Below, in pieces: positions 34,014 to 45,900 of a stretch of DNA of 64,000 bases. The DNA is from Paenibacillus amylolyticus (GTDB lineage: Bacteria > Bacillota > Bacilli > Paenibacillales > Paenibacillaceae): the NCBI RefSeq assembly GCF_003719335.1, contig NZ_RIAS01000012.1, positions 154,013 through 218,012 of the forward strand, read 5' to 3'. The position numbers and the translations under genes were made by a program. The notes beneath the pieces were generated by a model that was not told where the DNA came from, searched no databases, and saw nothing but the letters and a program-made list of their open reading frames with translations. Every line of letters begins with the position of its first letter. Position 1 is the stretch's first letter.

Positions 34014-34046
34014 CAAAAACGATCCTGCTAAAAGCACAGAATCGTT
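34014..34046 (-). terminator. Terminator of the PAS/MCP gene
   Basis: AACGAT...CTGC and GCACAG...ATCGTT pair with two mismatches; the minus-strand side is followed by TTTTG. It lies 30 bp past the stop at 34076. Confidence 0.75.
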
Positions 34047-34075
34047 CTGGAATTCATACCGTTTTTATTTTTCAC

Positions 34076-34996
34076 TTACACAATTCGAGTCACATGTTGT
34101 GCCTTATCATCCAATAGATGAGCTGCGGCCGCGATCGTTTGGAAATCATTTAACGCAATTTCAATTTTTTCGTGACTCTGTTGCATGTAGTCTTCTACCT
34201 TTTTCGTACCATTGGTAATATTGGTAATCTCTTTAGTAATGCCCGTGACACTGTCACGAATCTCATTAATTGAATTCTCCACCATGGCTGACAGCTTACG
34301 TACTTCTTTCGCCACAATATCGAATCCTCGGCCGAACTCTCCTGCATGTGCAGCCTCAATGGCTGCATTCAGCGCGAGCAGCTGTGTCTGAGAAGAGATT
34401 TCCCGGATGGTTCGCACCACGCCTTGAATGGAACCGGCCTGTTCTTGCAGATGCGTAAGTGTAGACTGGTTCGTTGCAGATACTTCCGAGATGTAAGAAA
34501 AGCTGGACATCAATTCATGGCTCCGACCAATCCCAGCACCCGCCTGCTCATTCAGTTCTTGAGATAAGGCCTTCAATTCCTGAACAACGGTTGTAATGTT
34601 ATTCTGGCGCTGTGTAATATCGGTAGCCATCTTGCAAACGCCAAGCACCCTCTGATTCGACTCATCAAACACGGGCATATACGTAGCTTCGAGCCATACC
34701 GATTGGCCTTTGGCATCCATACGCTCAATCTTGTCCTGAAAGCTGTTTCCGCCCAAAATACCTCTCCAGAACTCCTCATACGCCGGACTGTCTGTAAACT
34801 TTCCAAAGCATAACTGGCGATGCTGCATACCGTACATCTCTTCCTTCGTGTACCCCATTCTTGAAGCAAATACATCGTTCACGTATGTAACCCTGCGATT
34901 TAAGTCGAAGCGAATAATTGCCAAACTTTTCTCCATCGCCTTGACCACTAACTCGTCCGTCACCTGATCTTGACGCCCAGTCTCCAATAAAGACAT
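34076..34996 (-). CDS. Cytoplasmic PAS chemoreceptor-like protein
   Basis: A 306-residue protein without membrane helices. An N-terminal PAS domain (about residues 20-135: RFDLNRRVTYVNDVFASRMGY, VWLEATYMPVFDESN, MATDITQRQN) is followed by a short coiled-coil MCP signalling domain with the hairpin SSQTQLLALNAAIEAAHAGEFGRGFDIVAKEVRKL. It would couple PAS sensing (redox, haem, flavin or a small ligand; not determinable here) to CheA/CheW. ATG 34996 is preferred (GGGGGAT four bases upstream). Monocistronic, with its own terminator. Confidence 0.88.
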   Translation of the reverse strand: MSLLETGRQDQVTDELVVKAMEKSLAIIRFDLNRRVTYVNDVFASRMGYTKEEMYGMQHRQLCFGKFTDSPAYEEFWRGILGGNSFQDKIERMDAKGQSVWLEATYMPVFDESNQRVLGVCKMATDITQRQNNITTVVQELKALSQELNEQAGAGIGRSHELMSSFSYISEVSATNQSTLTHLQEQAGSIQGVVRTIREISSQTQLLALNAAIEAAHAGEFGRGFDIVAKEVRKLSAMVENSINEIRDSVTGITKEITNITNGTKKVEDYMQQSHEKIEIALNDFQTIAAAAHLLDDKAQHVTRIV

Positions 34997-35371
34997 GCAA
35001 ATCCCCCACAATCCGTCCCATAGTCAATAAAGTGTTGCAATTGAATTACTTAATACCGTTCGATAAAAGTGCATTCCTGCGATGCGTCGACTCCTAGTAA
35101 ATGATACCCGAATTCGGGACTTTTGGATCACAAATTTGCATGCATCCCAAAAAAAATTTTTTTATGTACATACAACCTTCATACTTAGGGTACTACGGGC
35201 TTGTTCTTATCCTAATTCCATTGTTCTCTCCAGTTCAATTTTCACTATCTATAGGAAATTAGAGCAACACAAAAAGCAAGTTATGGGTAATCATAACTTG
35301 CTTTTTTCTAGCAACTTCAAACTAAACTTCAAATTCAAATATATATAAACGCAGCATAATCATTTCAAAAC
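34997..35371. other. Intergenic region, 375 bp
   Basis: No gene is supported. AT-rich sequence with a perfect 14-bp hairpin terminator at 35271-35307 near the right end. Nothing else recognisable. Confidence 0.5.
35271..35307. terminator. Bidirectional terminator, 14-bp stem
   Basis: AAAAGCAAGTTATG and CATAACTTGCTTTT pair perfectly around GGTAAT, with T-runs on both strands. On the minus strand it lies about 65 bp past the VOC gene stop. Confidence 0.88.
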
Positions 35372-35815
35372 TTAAAAATCATGTACCGTTACACAAAGCT
35401 GAATGACAACACCAAACGGATCACGGATAATCCCGTAGCCGGGACTAAATTCATTCTTTGCATAAGGCACAAGTACCTTCACCCCTTCATGTTGCGTCAA
35501 CGCCTCATAAAGTCCATCCATTTGGCCTTGCTCCTGGGATTGAATGCACAGCGATGTACTGTTTCCCAGTTCCCACGGTCTCTCCGCATCCATCGCTTCC
35601 TCCGCAATCATAATTTTGTTCGCTCCGATCTCCAGCACCGAATGTGTAATATACTCATCCTGACCGTCAGGATACGTAAAATCGGGACTCATCTGCTTCA
35701 TTTCTTTGTAGCTTTTTCGGAATAATACTTTCGCACCTAACGTTTTTTCGTAAAATGTAATCGCTTCTGCCGCTTCTCCGTTCATCGAGAGAAAGGGAAT
35801 GACTTCAACATTCAT
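35372..35815 (-). CDS. VOC/PhnB-like glyoxalase-fold protein
   Basis: A 147-residue protein of the VOC (glyoxalase/bleomycin-resistance) superfamily, PhnB-like branch: IPFLSMNGEAAEAITFYEKTLGAKVLF at the N-terminus, ITHSVLEIGANKIMIAEE in the middle and YGIIRDPFGVVIQLCV at the end. ATG 35815 is chosen because AAGGAGG lies eight bases upstream. PhnB-like proteins often lack the glyoxalase metal ligands and their reactions are mostly unknown. It is divergent from a WYL regulator gene, which may control it. Confidence 0.88.
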   Translation of the reverse strand: MNVEVIPFLSMNGEAAEAITFYEKTLGAKVLFRKSYKEMKQMSPDFTYPDGQDEYITHSVLEIGANKIMIAEEAMDAERPWELGNSTSLCIQSQEQGQMDGLYEALTQHEGVKVLVPYAKNEFSPGYGIIRDPFGVVIQLCVTVHDF

Positions 35816-35911
35816 ATGACTTGCCTCCTTCATTCGTCTGCCTTACACTTATCACTATAACGATAAATGGTGCCAATATATGACACCTTTTAGGGAAGGA
35901 GATGTGGACAG

Positions 35912-36871
35912 ATGAAAAAGACTGAGCGTCTACACCATATGCTTCGCTTTATTAATCAAAAACAGCACTTCACGCTGCATGACTTAATGCAAGAGTTTCA
36001 AATATCCAAACGAACCGCCTTACGGGATATTGCGTCTCTGGAAGAGATGGGCGCACCCATCTATGTGGAGTACGGACGTTATGGCGGTTACCGTCTGCTC
36101 CAGCAGATGCAACTGCCTCCGATCTCTTTTAATACAGATGAGCTTCATGCCTTGTATTTCGCTATGCAGGCTCTTCGCAGCTTCACCAGCTTGCCTTTTC
36201 GAACCACATTTGAATCTGTTCATAAGAAATTTATGGCGGCATTATCAGACAGACAGCAAGAAAACATTCATAACATGCAACAGCGTGTTGCTTTTAAACA
36301 CACTGAACAAATTAAGGACAGCTCCTATCTAGAGCTTCTATTGGAAGCTGCGGTGCAGCAGGTAGTCATGCAGATTACATATCCTTACAAAAATTCAGAA
36401 CCTATTTCCAGAATAAAAACCAGTCTCCGTGTTATACAACCTATTGCTTTATATGCCAGTAAAGGCTACTGGTACTGTCAGGCATACGATCTGAAGAAAA
36501 AAGCGTACCGTGTATTTCGCTGTGATCGAATCATGTCGGCTGTATTAACGGATATCGAACCTGTCGCACACCTTGCTGACATCCATAGTGAACATCTCCA
36601 ATCCCTATGGAAACCTTCCGAACAAGCTATCTCGTTTCAATGCAAGATCAGCCAGGCTGGCATGGAGCAATTTAAGCAAAACCACTATCCCTCCATACGC
36701 CTTAAAGAACAAGACGGCGTGAAGCTGCTTATCGGAACCTATGAACCTCATGAACTAGATTTCATTGTGAGCTACCTTGCAGGCTATGGGACTTCCATTA
36801 AGATTGTTGAGCCTGAGATGTTGAAGGAATCGTTGAGACAATACTATTTGAATTTGCTGGAGAGTATTTAA
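35912..36871 (+). CDS. WYL-domain (YafY-type) transcriptional regulator
   Basis: A 319-residue regulator with an N-terminal helix-turn-helix (FTLHDLMQEFQISKRTALRDIASLEEMGAPIY) followed by GRYGGYRLL, and a WYL domain (VIQPIALYASKGYWYCQAYDLKKKAYRVFRCDRI) with a C-terminal WCX-like extension. AAGGAG lies upstream of ATG 35912. It is divergent from the VOC gene, 96 bp away, and convergent with the NRPS gene. Regulation of the VOC gene is the simplest reading; a link to the NRPS is possible but unsupported. Confidence 0.9.
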   Translation: MKKTERLHHMLRFINQKQHFTLHDLMQEFQISKRTALRDIASLEEMGAPIYVEYGRYGGYRLLQQMQLPPISFNTDELHALYFAMQALRSFTSLPFRTTFESVHKKFMAALSDRQQENIHNMQQRVAFKHTEQIKDSSYLELLLEAAVQQVVMQITYPYKNSEPISRIKTSLRVIQPIALYASKGYWYCQAYDLKKKAYRVFRCDRIMSAVLTDIEPVAHLADIHSEHLQSLWKPSEQAISFQCKISQAGMEQFKQNHYPSIRLKEQDGVKLLIGTYEPHELDFIVSYLAGYGTSIKIVEPEMLKESLRQYYLNLLESI

Positions 36872-36878
36872 TGTTAAT

Positions 36879-36937
36879 AAAAAAACACCCGGCAGGGTGC
36901 ATGCCGAAAGAAATACGGCATACCCCCAAGCCGGGTA
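36879..36937 (-). terminator. Terminator of the NRPS gene
   Basis: ACCCGGC (36887-36893) pairs with GCCGGGT (36930-36936) and encloses an inner ATGCCG/CGGCAT stem. On the minus strand it is followed by seven T. It lies just past the NRPS stop and could also stop the convergent WYL transcript. Confidence 0.88.
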
Positions 36938-36942
36938 TAGGA

Positions 36943-39900
36943 TTAGAACATAATATCGATCGCCTCTAGCTCATCTTGTTCCTGTTCGGATTGTCCTTTC
37001 AGGGAAATATCCTTCAGCAACATCGAAGGCTGTTCGCAAATCTGGCTGATGATGACGAGCAGATCCTGAGCGAAATTATCGATCAGATTGCGTGTAAACA
37101 ACTTGGTCGCATATTCAAACTGCCCGGTCATTACCTCATCCAGCATCGAAATAATTAAAGTCAGATCGAATTGAGCAACCTTATGCTTTTCCGGATAAGA
37201 TTCAATCTGGATCTCTCCGAAATTTTGAACGTTATCTTCCTTCGTTTCCAGAGCAAACATGACATCGAATACAGGATTGCGGCTTAGGTCTCGCGGTACC
37301 TGAAGTTTCTTCACAAGTTCCTCAAAAGGATAATCCTGGTGATCATAGGCCCCGAGCATCGTTTCTTTGACTTCGTTCAAGTAAGCAAGGAATGTCTTCT
37401 CCCCCGACGGATAATGCCGAATGGCCAACGTGTTGACAAACATTCCGATAAGTGGCTCCAGGTCGGTATGTGTGCGACCCGAAACCGGTGTGCCTAAAAT
37501 GAAGTCTTCTTGCCCCGAGTACTTGCTGAGCAGGATGGAATAGGCCGCCGATAATACCATATAAAGAGTGGCGCCGTTCTCACTAGCCATGCGTTCCAAG
37601 CTTTCCGTCATCTGCTTGTCGATATTGAAAGGCAGCACATCGCCCTCAAAGCTGCGAGTAGCAGGTCTGACAAAGTCCGTAGGCAGTTCAAGCGTTGGTA
37701 ACTCACCTTCCAGCACGTCCAGCCAGTAGGCTTCCTGACGTTTCAGCTGTTCTTTTACAGGCTCAGACTGCTGCCAAGCAGCGTATTCCTTGTATTGAAT
37801 CCGAAGCGGTTCAAGAGTCTCGCCGTTATACAAGCGCAACAGTTCTTCGACGAAGATGCCCATCGACATGCCATCCGTGATGATATGATGAATATCAAGC
37901 ATAAGCAAGTGCCGTTCCGCTTCCCATTCAACTAAGCCCACACGCAGCAGCGGCGGCCGCTCCAAATCAAAGACTCGCACAAATCCGTCCGCGATACTTT
38001 TCGTTTCACTTTCTGTCGCTTGGGTGTACTCGACGGCAAACTCCAAGTTCGGATAAATTCGTTGTACAGGTTCACCGTCGACCATTTCGAAGCCGGTTCG
38101 CAAAACTTCGTGACGAGCGATTAATCCTTTGAGCGCGGACTCGAATTGATTCCGTTCCAAACGCCCGACGAGAACCGTCATGCCGGACATGTTGTAACTA
38201 AGCTCCGCGCCCTCCATCTGCTGCTGGATGTACAACCGTTTTTGCACGGAAGAAAGAGCGTAGTAATCTCTCTGATCCAGAACCGGAATGGAGCGGTGTT
38301 CCTGCCACTCCAATTGACTGATAATTTCAGCCATCGACTCAATCGTCGAGTGCCGGAACACATCACGGAGCGGCAAGTCTACGCTCAACTCCTTGTGCAC
38401 CTTGCTAACCAGCATTGTCGCCCGAAGGGAGTGCCCGCCAAGGTCAAAGAAGTTGTCCGTTACACCTATTGTTATTGATCCGAGCACGTCCTGCCAGATG
38501 GCGACGAGTTTCGCCTCTAGCTCAGTGCGTGGCGCCACGTATTCACGTCCTCCTCCAGCTCCTTCTTCTGGCGCTGGCAATGCCTTCCGGTCAACTTTCC
38601 CATTCGGCGTTAGTGGTAAGTTTTCCAGTTCTACAAAGTACGATGGGATCATGTACCCCGGCAACTCCTGGGCCAGTGCGCCGCGCAGATCATTCACTGC
38701 CAGTTCCGTTCCTGTATCCGGTGTGTAATATGCACATAACACTTTCTGCCCGTTTGTATCATTTCGAACCAGCACCACGGCTTCGCGTACGCCTTTCACC
38801 TGTAGCAACTTCGCTTCGACTTCGCCCGTCTCAATCCGGTAGCCCCGAATTTTAGCCTGATTGTCGATTCGACCAATGAAGTCCACATTGCCGTCTTCCG
38901 TCCACCGCGCCAAGTCTCCCGTGCGATACAACCGCTCACCCGCGGCAAACGGGCTGTCTACGAACTTCTCTTCCGTCAATTCTGGACGGTTCAAGTATCC
39001 GCGCGAGACCCCAACTCCGCCGATAACCAGTTCGCCCAGCACCCCGACAGGCACGGGATTCAAATGTGCATCCACAATGTAAAACTTCGCATTTAGCCAC
39101 GCTTTGCCGATAGGCACATGCCCTGTCTCCGGAAGCACTTCCAGTGGCTCGTCGTAGAAACTGGAGTCGATCGCTGCTTCCGTTACACCGTAAGCGTTGA
39201 TGATACGGAACAATGATCCGAAGCGTTCCTGCAAGGTACGATAATCGGCGACGCTGCAGCTGTCCGAACTAGTGATGAGTAACTCCATCTGACTCATATC
39301 CAGCTCTTGCTCATGCACATATTCCATAAACGGCACAATCAGCGCTGGCGTCGATTCAAATATAGTCACTTGCTCCTGCTCGATCCAATGGTGCAGACGA
39401 GACGGATCGATCCGGTCATCCTTCGGCACGATCACCATCGTTCCTCCGTTGTACAGCGTGCGTGCGATATCGCCCACGAATACGTCAAACGAGAAGCTGG
39501 CCAGCTGCAATAGCCGCACCGGGAACTGATCCAAACGATATTCCCGTCGGTATCCTGCCGCCGTATTGACCAGGCTGCGGTGCTCGATCATGACGCCTTT
39601 GGGTTGTCCTGTCGTTCCCGACGTGTAGATTACGTAGGCCAGATCCTCTGGCCGGGCTTCGTGGAAATCGTCCATACCAGAACTCATCGGCGCATTGGCC
39701 CGCTCCTCGCTATAGGTTGCTTCGTCGTCGAGATACACTACTGCCGCCAGCGCCAGTTCCTCTTCGTCCAGCCATGCTTCGGCACGCTCTCGCAGTGGCT
39801 TTTGGGTAAGTAGCACCTTTGCTCCGCTGTCTTCCAGCATGAATCTCACGCGGTCTGACGGGTAATCCGGATCGAGCGGGACATACGCGCCGCCTGCTTT

Positions 39901-42900
39901 CCAGACAGCGAGCACGGCTACCAGCAAATCCACTGAACGTTCGGCAAGAATGCCAACGATGGATTCCCGGCCGATGCCGCTTGCACGTAGCGTAGCCGCC
40001 AAACGGTTTGCCCGCTCGTTTAGCTCCGCATACGTTAGACGATCGTTTTCGTACACGACGGCCTCTGACTCCGGTGCGCACTGTGCCTGTTCCTCGAACA
40101 AACGGTGGAATGCAACCGCTGGAGTCGTTTCTGCTTCCGGTTGCGCCGGATTAAACGTAAGGAGCATTTCTTCTTTTTCCGCTGTGGTCAACAGGTGTAG
40201 CTCAGCAATCCTAGCATCCGGGCGGCTTACGATCTTCGCAAGCAAATGTCCGAAATGAGCCTGCAACCTTCGAATCGTGCTTTCTTTATAAAGAGCCGTT
40301 GCGAATTCAAAGTTGCACTCCAACACACCGTCTTCTTCTGTAACATCTACACTCAAATCGAACTTGGCTGAGCCGTAGTCGCTAGGGTACGGTGATAACT
40401 TCAGTCCTTTCAGTTCTATCTTTTTATCTTCCAAGTTTTGCAGGGAGAACATGGTATCAAAGAGCGGGTTGCGGCTCAGATCCCGGGTAACCTGTACTTT
40501 ATCGACGAGCTCTTCGAACGGATAGTTCTGATGCTCGTAAGCCCCTAAAGTCGTTTCTTTCACTTCGTCCAAATACGAAAGGAAGGTTTTTTCTGACGTC
40601 GGATAATTACGAAGCGCCAGCGTATTGACAAACATTCCGATTAAGGGCTGCGTGTCTACATGTGTTCTGCCCGCAATCGACGTTCCGACGATCAAATCGT
40701 CCTGACCTGTGTATTTATGCAAAAGCACGGTATATGCCGCAAGTAACACCATATACAGCGTCGTTCCTCTTTGAGCGGCCAGCTGCTTCAAACCTTCGTT
40801 CGTTTCCTCATTCACGAAAGATGTTAATGTCTGTCCTTCAAAACTTTGCACGGCAGGACGCGGATAGTCCGTTGGCATTTCCAGCACCGGCAGCTCGCCA
40901 TGGTAACGTTCCAACCAATAGGTTTCCTCACGTTTCAACTGCTCCTTTTGCTCGTCTGACTGCTGCCATACCGCATAGTCCTTGTATTGAATGCGCAAAG
41001 GCTCTAATGTCTCGTCGCCGTATAGACGAACGAGTTCATCGACGAATACGTCCATCGAAACCCCGTCGGAGATGATATGGTGCATGTCAAACATCAGCAA
41101 ATAACGTTCGGTCGCCAGCTCTACGAGTTCCGCTCGCAGCAGTGGAGGCTTCGCCAAGTCGAAAGGCTGGATGAAGGCCTGTACAACGTCAGGCGCTTCT
41201 TCCTCGTTCGCATGACAGTAGTCCACAGCAAAGTCGACACTCTCATAAATGCGCTGTACTGCTTCGCCTTGCACGATCTCGAAGCCGGTTCGCAGCGTTT
41301 CGTGCCGTGCGATCAGTCCGCGGAAAGCCTTGTCCAACAGACCCCGATCAATCGTTCCTTCCACCAGTAGTACACCAGGCATGTTGTAGCTCTGATCAGC
41401 ACCTTCCAGCTGATTCAGGATAAACAACCGCTTCTGGGCTGATGATAGTGGATAATATGCTCTTGTGTCTGCCAACGGAATCGACGAGAACGTCTGCTCT
41501 CCGATCCTTGATATGGCAAGAGCCATCTCTTCAAGCGTCGAATAACGAAATACGTCCCGCAGAGGCAACTCAACGTTCAACTCCTGGTGAACCTTACTTA
41601 CCAGTGTTGTCGCCCGAAGTGAATGGCCGCCGAGGTCGAAGAAATTATCATGAACACCAATGCGCGTAAGTCCGAGCACACTTTTCCAAATATCAGCCAG
41701 ACTGGCTTCGAGTGGAGTCCGCGGTGGAGTCCCCTCTTCGCCTGGCTGTAGGTGCTCCTCTGGCGCCGGGAGAGACTTGCGGTCAACCTTGCCGTTCGTT
41801 GTCAGCGGGAGTTGCTCTAACTGAATCAAGTACGACGGAATCATATAGGCCGGCAGCTCCTGGGAAAGTACACTCTTCACCTCAGCCGCTGGAAGCTCAA
41901 CGTCAGCTTCATAATAAGCACAAAGTTGCTTTTCGCCTGAAGCATTCTCCCTTGCAAATACCGTTGTTTTCCGAATTCCCTCCACTTTCTGAAGCTGAGC
42001 TTCAATCTCGCCGAGTTCAATTCGGAAGCCACGAATTTTCACTTGATCATCCGTCCGTCCAACGTATTCGATTGTACCGTCCGACAACCATTTCGCTAAA
42101 TCCCCCGTCCGGTACATGCGCTCTCCCGGTTGAAACGGATGTTCCACAAATTTCTCCGCCGTCAGCTCAGGCCGGTTATTGTAGCCCTGTACCAAGCCTT
42201 CTCCACCAACGCATAATTCGCCAGCCACACCGATCGGCAGAAGTTGGTTCCGGCTGTCGACGATACACACCGTTGTATTACTGATAGGTCTTCCGATGGG
42301 AACGGTAACCGCTGCGTCATCAATGAAATCGACCGGAAGGTATGTCGTATACACCGTGCTTTCCGATGGGCCATAAAGGTGGTTAAGTCTACCCGGTCCG
42401 ATATGAGCGAGCGCTTTACGCACATGGCCAACCGACACCCGCTCTCCTCCGAACAATATTGCCCGGACATTCCGCAAGCAGTCGATGTTCACATCTACAA
42501 GCACGTTAAAAAAAGCCGTCGTTATCAGCATCACCGAGATATGCTCGCGCTGAATGAGTTCCGCTAACTGGCCAATCTCCAGCACAGTCTCACGGGGAAC
42601 CAGCACCAACCGTGCTCCGTTGGTCAAAGCACCAAAAATATCGAAGATCGCTCCGTCAAACGAATAACTCGAAAGCTGGAGGACATGATCGTGCTCGGTG
42701 ATGTCGATATAATTCGTATTTCGCACGATACGCACGATGTTGCGGTGCGAGACAAGGTTGCCTTTCGGCTTGCCTGTCGTGCCTGACGTATAGATGATGC
42801 ATGCCAGATCTGTCGCTTCCGTGCCCGGATTTAAATCAGTGCAGTCCTCATGATAGAAAAATTCATCATCCAATAAGATCACGGAGTCCGAATCTGCCAG

Positions 42901-45900
42901 ACGTTCACGCAAGCGGCTTTGGGTCAGCATGACCTGTGCTCCCGAATCCTCGATCAGAAAACGGATACGCTCCTCGGGATATTCCGGATCAATCGGTACG
43001 TAACCCGCTCCGGCTTTGTGTGCCGCCAGCATACCCACTACCATTTCAATGGAACGTTCAGCCATAATAGCGACTAGTCCTCCTCGGGTTATCCCGTGAC
43101 TACGTAAGGTACGGGCAAGGCGGTTGACACGTTCATTCAGAGCGCGGTAGGTCATCTCTTGTCCATTAAAGGTGACCGCAGCTGCATCTGGGATGCGCTC
43201 CGCTTGTTCTTGGAACAAGCGAATGAGCGTCTTATCGCGAGGGAAATCTGTGGTGGTATCATTAAAACGTTCGAGAAGTTCCGTCTTTTCCGCCTCCGTC
43301 ACAAGTTCCAGCTCACACACCGTAATTTTCGGATTAGCCGTCACCTGCTCCAGCAGATGCACGAGATGCCCCTTAAGCCGCTCGATACTCTCTTTGTCGA
43401 ACACTTCAGCGTTAAAATCGAATCGAATTTCAATCTCGGCTCCTGGTGCCACTGTCACATTGAAGTTATAGTTCGTCTGCTCCTCCATCTGAACATCAGC
43501 AATCGTCAGCTCGCCATGTTGCTGGTCGCCTGCTTGCTCCATCTGTTCGTCTACCGGATAATTCTCGAAAGCGATAATATGGTTGATCAGGTTCTGCTTT
43601 TGCAAGCTGAGGGCTTGAATTTCATACAGTGGATAATAATCATAACGCCCCGACTCCAGCGCCTGCTCCTGGAGCTTCACCATCAGGTTGGCGAACACGG
43701 TGTCGGCTTCACTCGTAACACGAACCGGAACTGTATTGATAAACAGACCAATCATGGACTCGACGCCTGGAATTTCTACCGGTCTTCCAGCTACAACGCT
43801 ACCGAATACGGCATCGTGAGTTCCGTTATATTTTTGCAACATCACACCCCATGCAGCTTGCAAAAGCGTATTTACGGTAACTAGATGCTGTTTCGCTACC
43901 TGATCCATCCGTTCACTTAACTCCTTGCCTAGCTGGGCAGTAACGTGATCAGCTTTAAATCTGTTATGCGGCGCTGATTCCTTTTGCCCAGGGAGTAGCG
44001 TTTTCCCTTCATAGCCTGCCAAGAATGTCATCCAGTAATCGGATGCCGCCTTATCGTCCTGCTTCTCCAACCATTCGATATAAGAGCCGTAATCTGCTCC
44101 TTTATCTACCACCGGTTGCTCACCAGAGATCAAAGCAGAATACACCTCAAACAGCTCCTGTGTCAGCTGAGACAGACACCAACCATCCATTAAAATATGC
44201 TGGAAACTCCACAATACATGGTAGCTTTGCTCTTCAGTACGCAGGATCGTAAACCGAACGAGTGCATCATGTTCCATGTCGAAGCCGCGAAGTTTGTCAT
44301 CCTCAGCCTTTTTGTCCAGATAGGCCTGTTTTTCATCCATTTGCAAATGAAGCAGCTCTTCATATTCGAAGCCAACCGGTTTATCACGGTACACAATTTG
44401 CAACGGCTCCCCTGTCGGACCTTTCACAAAATTCGCCCGTAACACCAAATGTCGTTTTGCAAGCTCCATCCAGCTTTTCTCGAAAAGCTGAACATTGAGT
44501 GCTCCCCGCATCGTAAACCGCGTCTGCTCGAAGTAAGCGGCTGTTTGCTGATCAAGCGCGCTGTGGAACCACATGCCCTTTTGCATCGGCGTAAGCGAGT
44601 AAATATTTTCGATCTCTCCGAGATGACCGGAGCGCTGAGCGATTTGCTCCAATGCTGCAATGGTCAAACCTTTAAATTGTACGTCGCTTGGTGTCAATTC
44701 GGTATGTTCTTTCCCTACACAGTGCGCTATGAGTTCTCGGAGACTTTGCTCAAGCCCTTGAGCGAAAAATTCCATCGTTGCCTTCCGATACTGCTTGCGA
44801 CTGTAGCTAAGATCAAGCGATAAAGCTCCGTCCAGCACCATGCCATTAATATCCAGCACAAAGCTGCGGGCCTGACGATCACTAGCCGGGCTGCCACTGG
44901 AATAAGAAGATATGCCGATCTCATCTTGATTGACATCATCGTCGAACTGACCGAGGTAATTAAAATTAATTTCCGGCTCTGCGCCCCAAACAAAGCCATC
45001 CTCCGACTTAGAAAGATAACGGCATAAGCCATACCCAAGCCCTTTGTTAGGAATGCGGCGCAAGTGTTCCTTGACCTGTTTAATCTGGTAGGCCAAATCC
45101 CGATCGCTTTCCGGCTCTAGGACCACTGGGAACTTGGTCGTAAACCAGCCAACTGTGCGATTAATGTCGATATCTGTTCCAATGGATTCACGTCCATGTC
45201 CTTCGAGATTGATCCGCACACGTTCGTGTCCTGTCCAATTGCGAATAGCTATGCCGAGCGCCGTGATTAAAATATCGTTCATTTCAGTGTTATAAGCTCG
45301 GTGAACCCGCTTCAGTAACAGCTCTGTTTCTTCGGGAGTCAAACGGACGAATAGTGATTCGCTGTCTTGTTGCGTTGTCATGTCCGTCTCCATATCCTTC
45401 GGTATGGCCGGAACCTCAATTTGTTCCACGTCCTGCCAATAGGCACGCTCCTTCGCAAGCTCCTCACTTTGTGCGTAAGCGGCCAATTGTTCTGACCAAG
45501 TGCGGTATGCATCCGTTTTCGCCGGGAAACGAATGTCCTCGTTTTTGACTGCCTGCTCGTAACCCAGTGCGAAATCCTCCATCAAAATACGCCAAGACAC
45601 ACCGTCCACCACGGCATGGTGAACCGTCAGTAGCAGATGATCACCATCCGCACACTGAAACAGTCCCGCTTTCATAAGAGGCCCATTCTCCAGATCAATA
45701 CCCGCTTGAATGTCCGTTGCCTTGGCTTCCACAACCTGCCCGGTGTGTTGCTCCTCCTTGAAGTCGAACACATCCAGCGTGAACAGCCCGCCTTCCTGAA
45801 TCGCTCGGTTCCGTGCGCTGAACCCTTGTTTCGTCTTACGGAATACCATTCGCAAAGCGTCATGATGCTCGGCCAGCTTTTGCAGTACATGTCCTGCCGT

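Noticed and set aside
43159..43884. 241-codon plus-strand open frame inside the NRPS
   Set aside because: Antisense shadow of the C2/A2 boundary of the NRPS.
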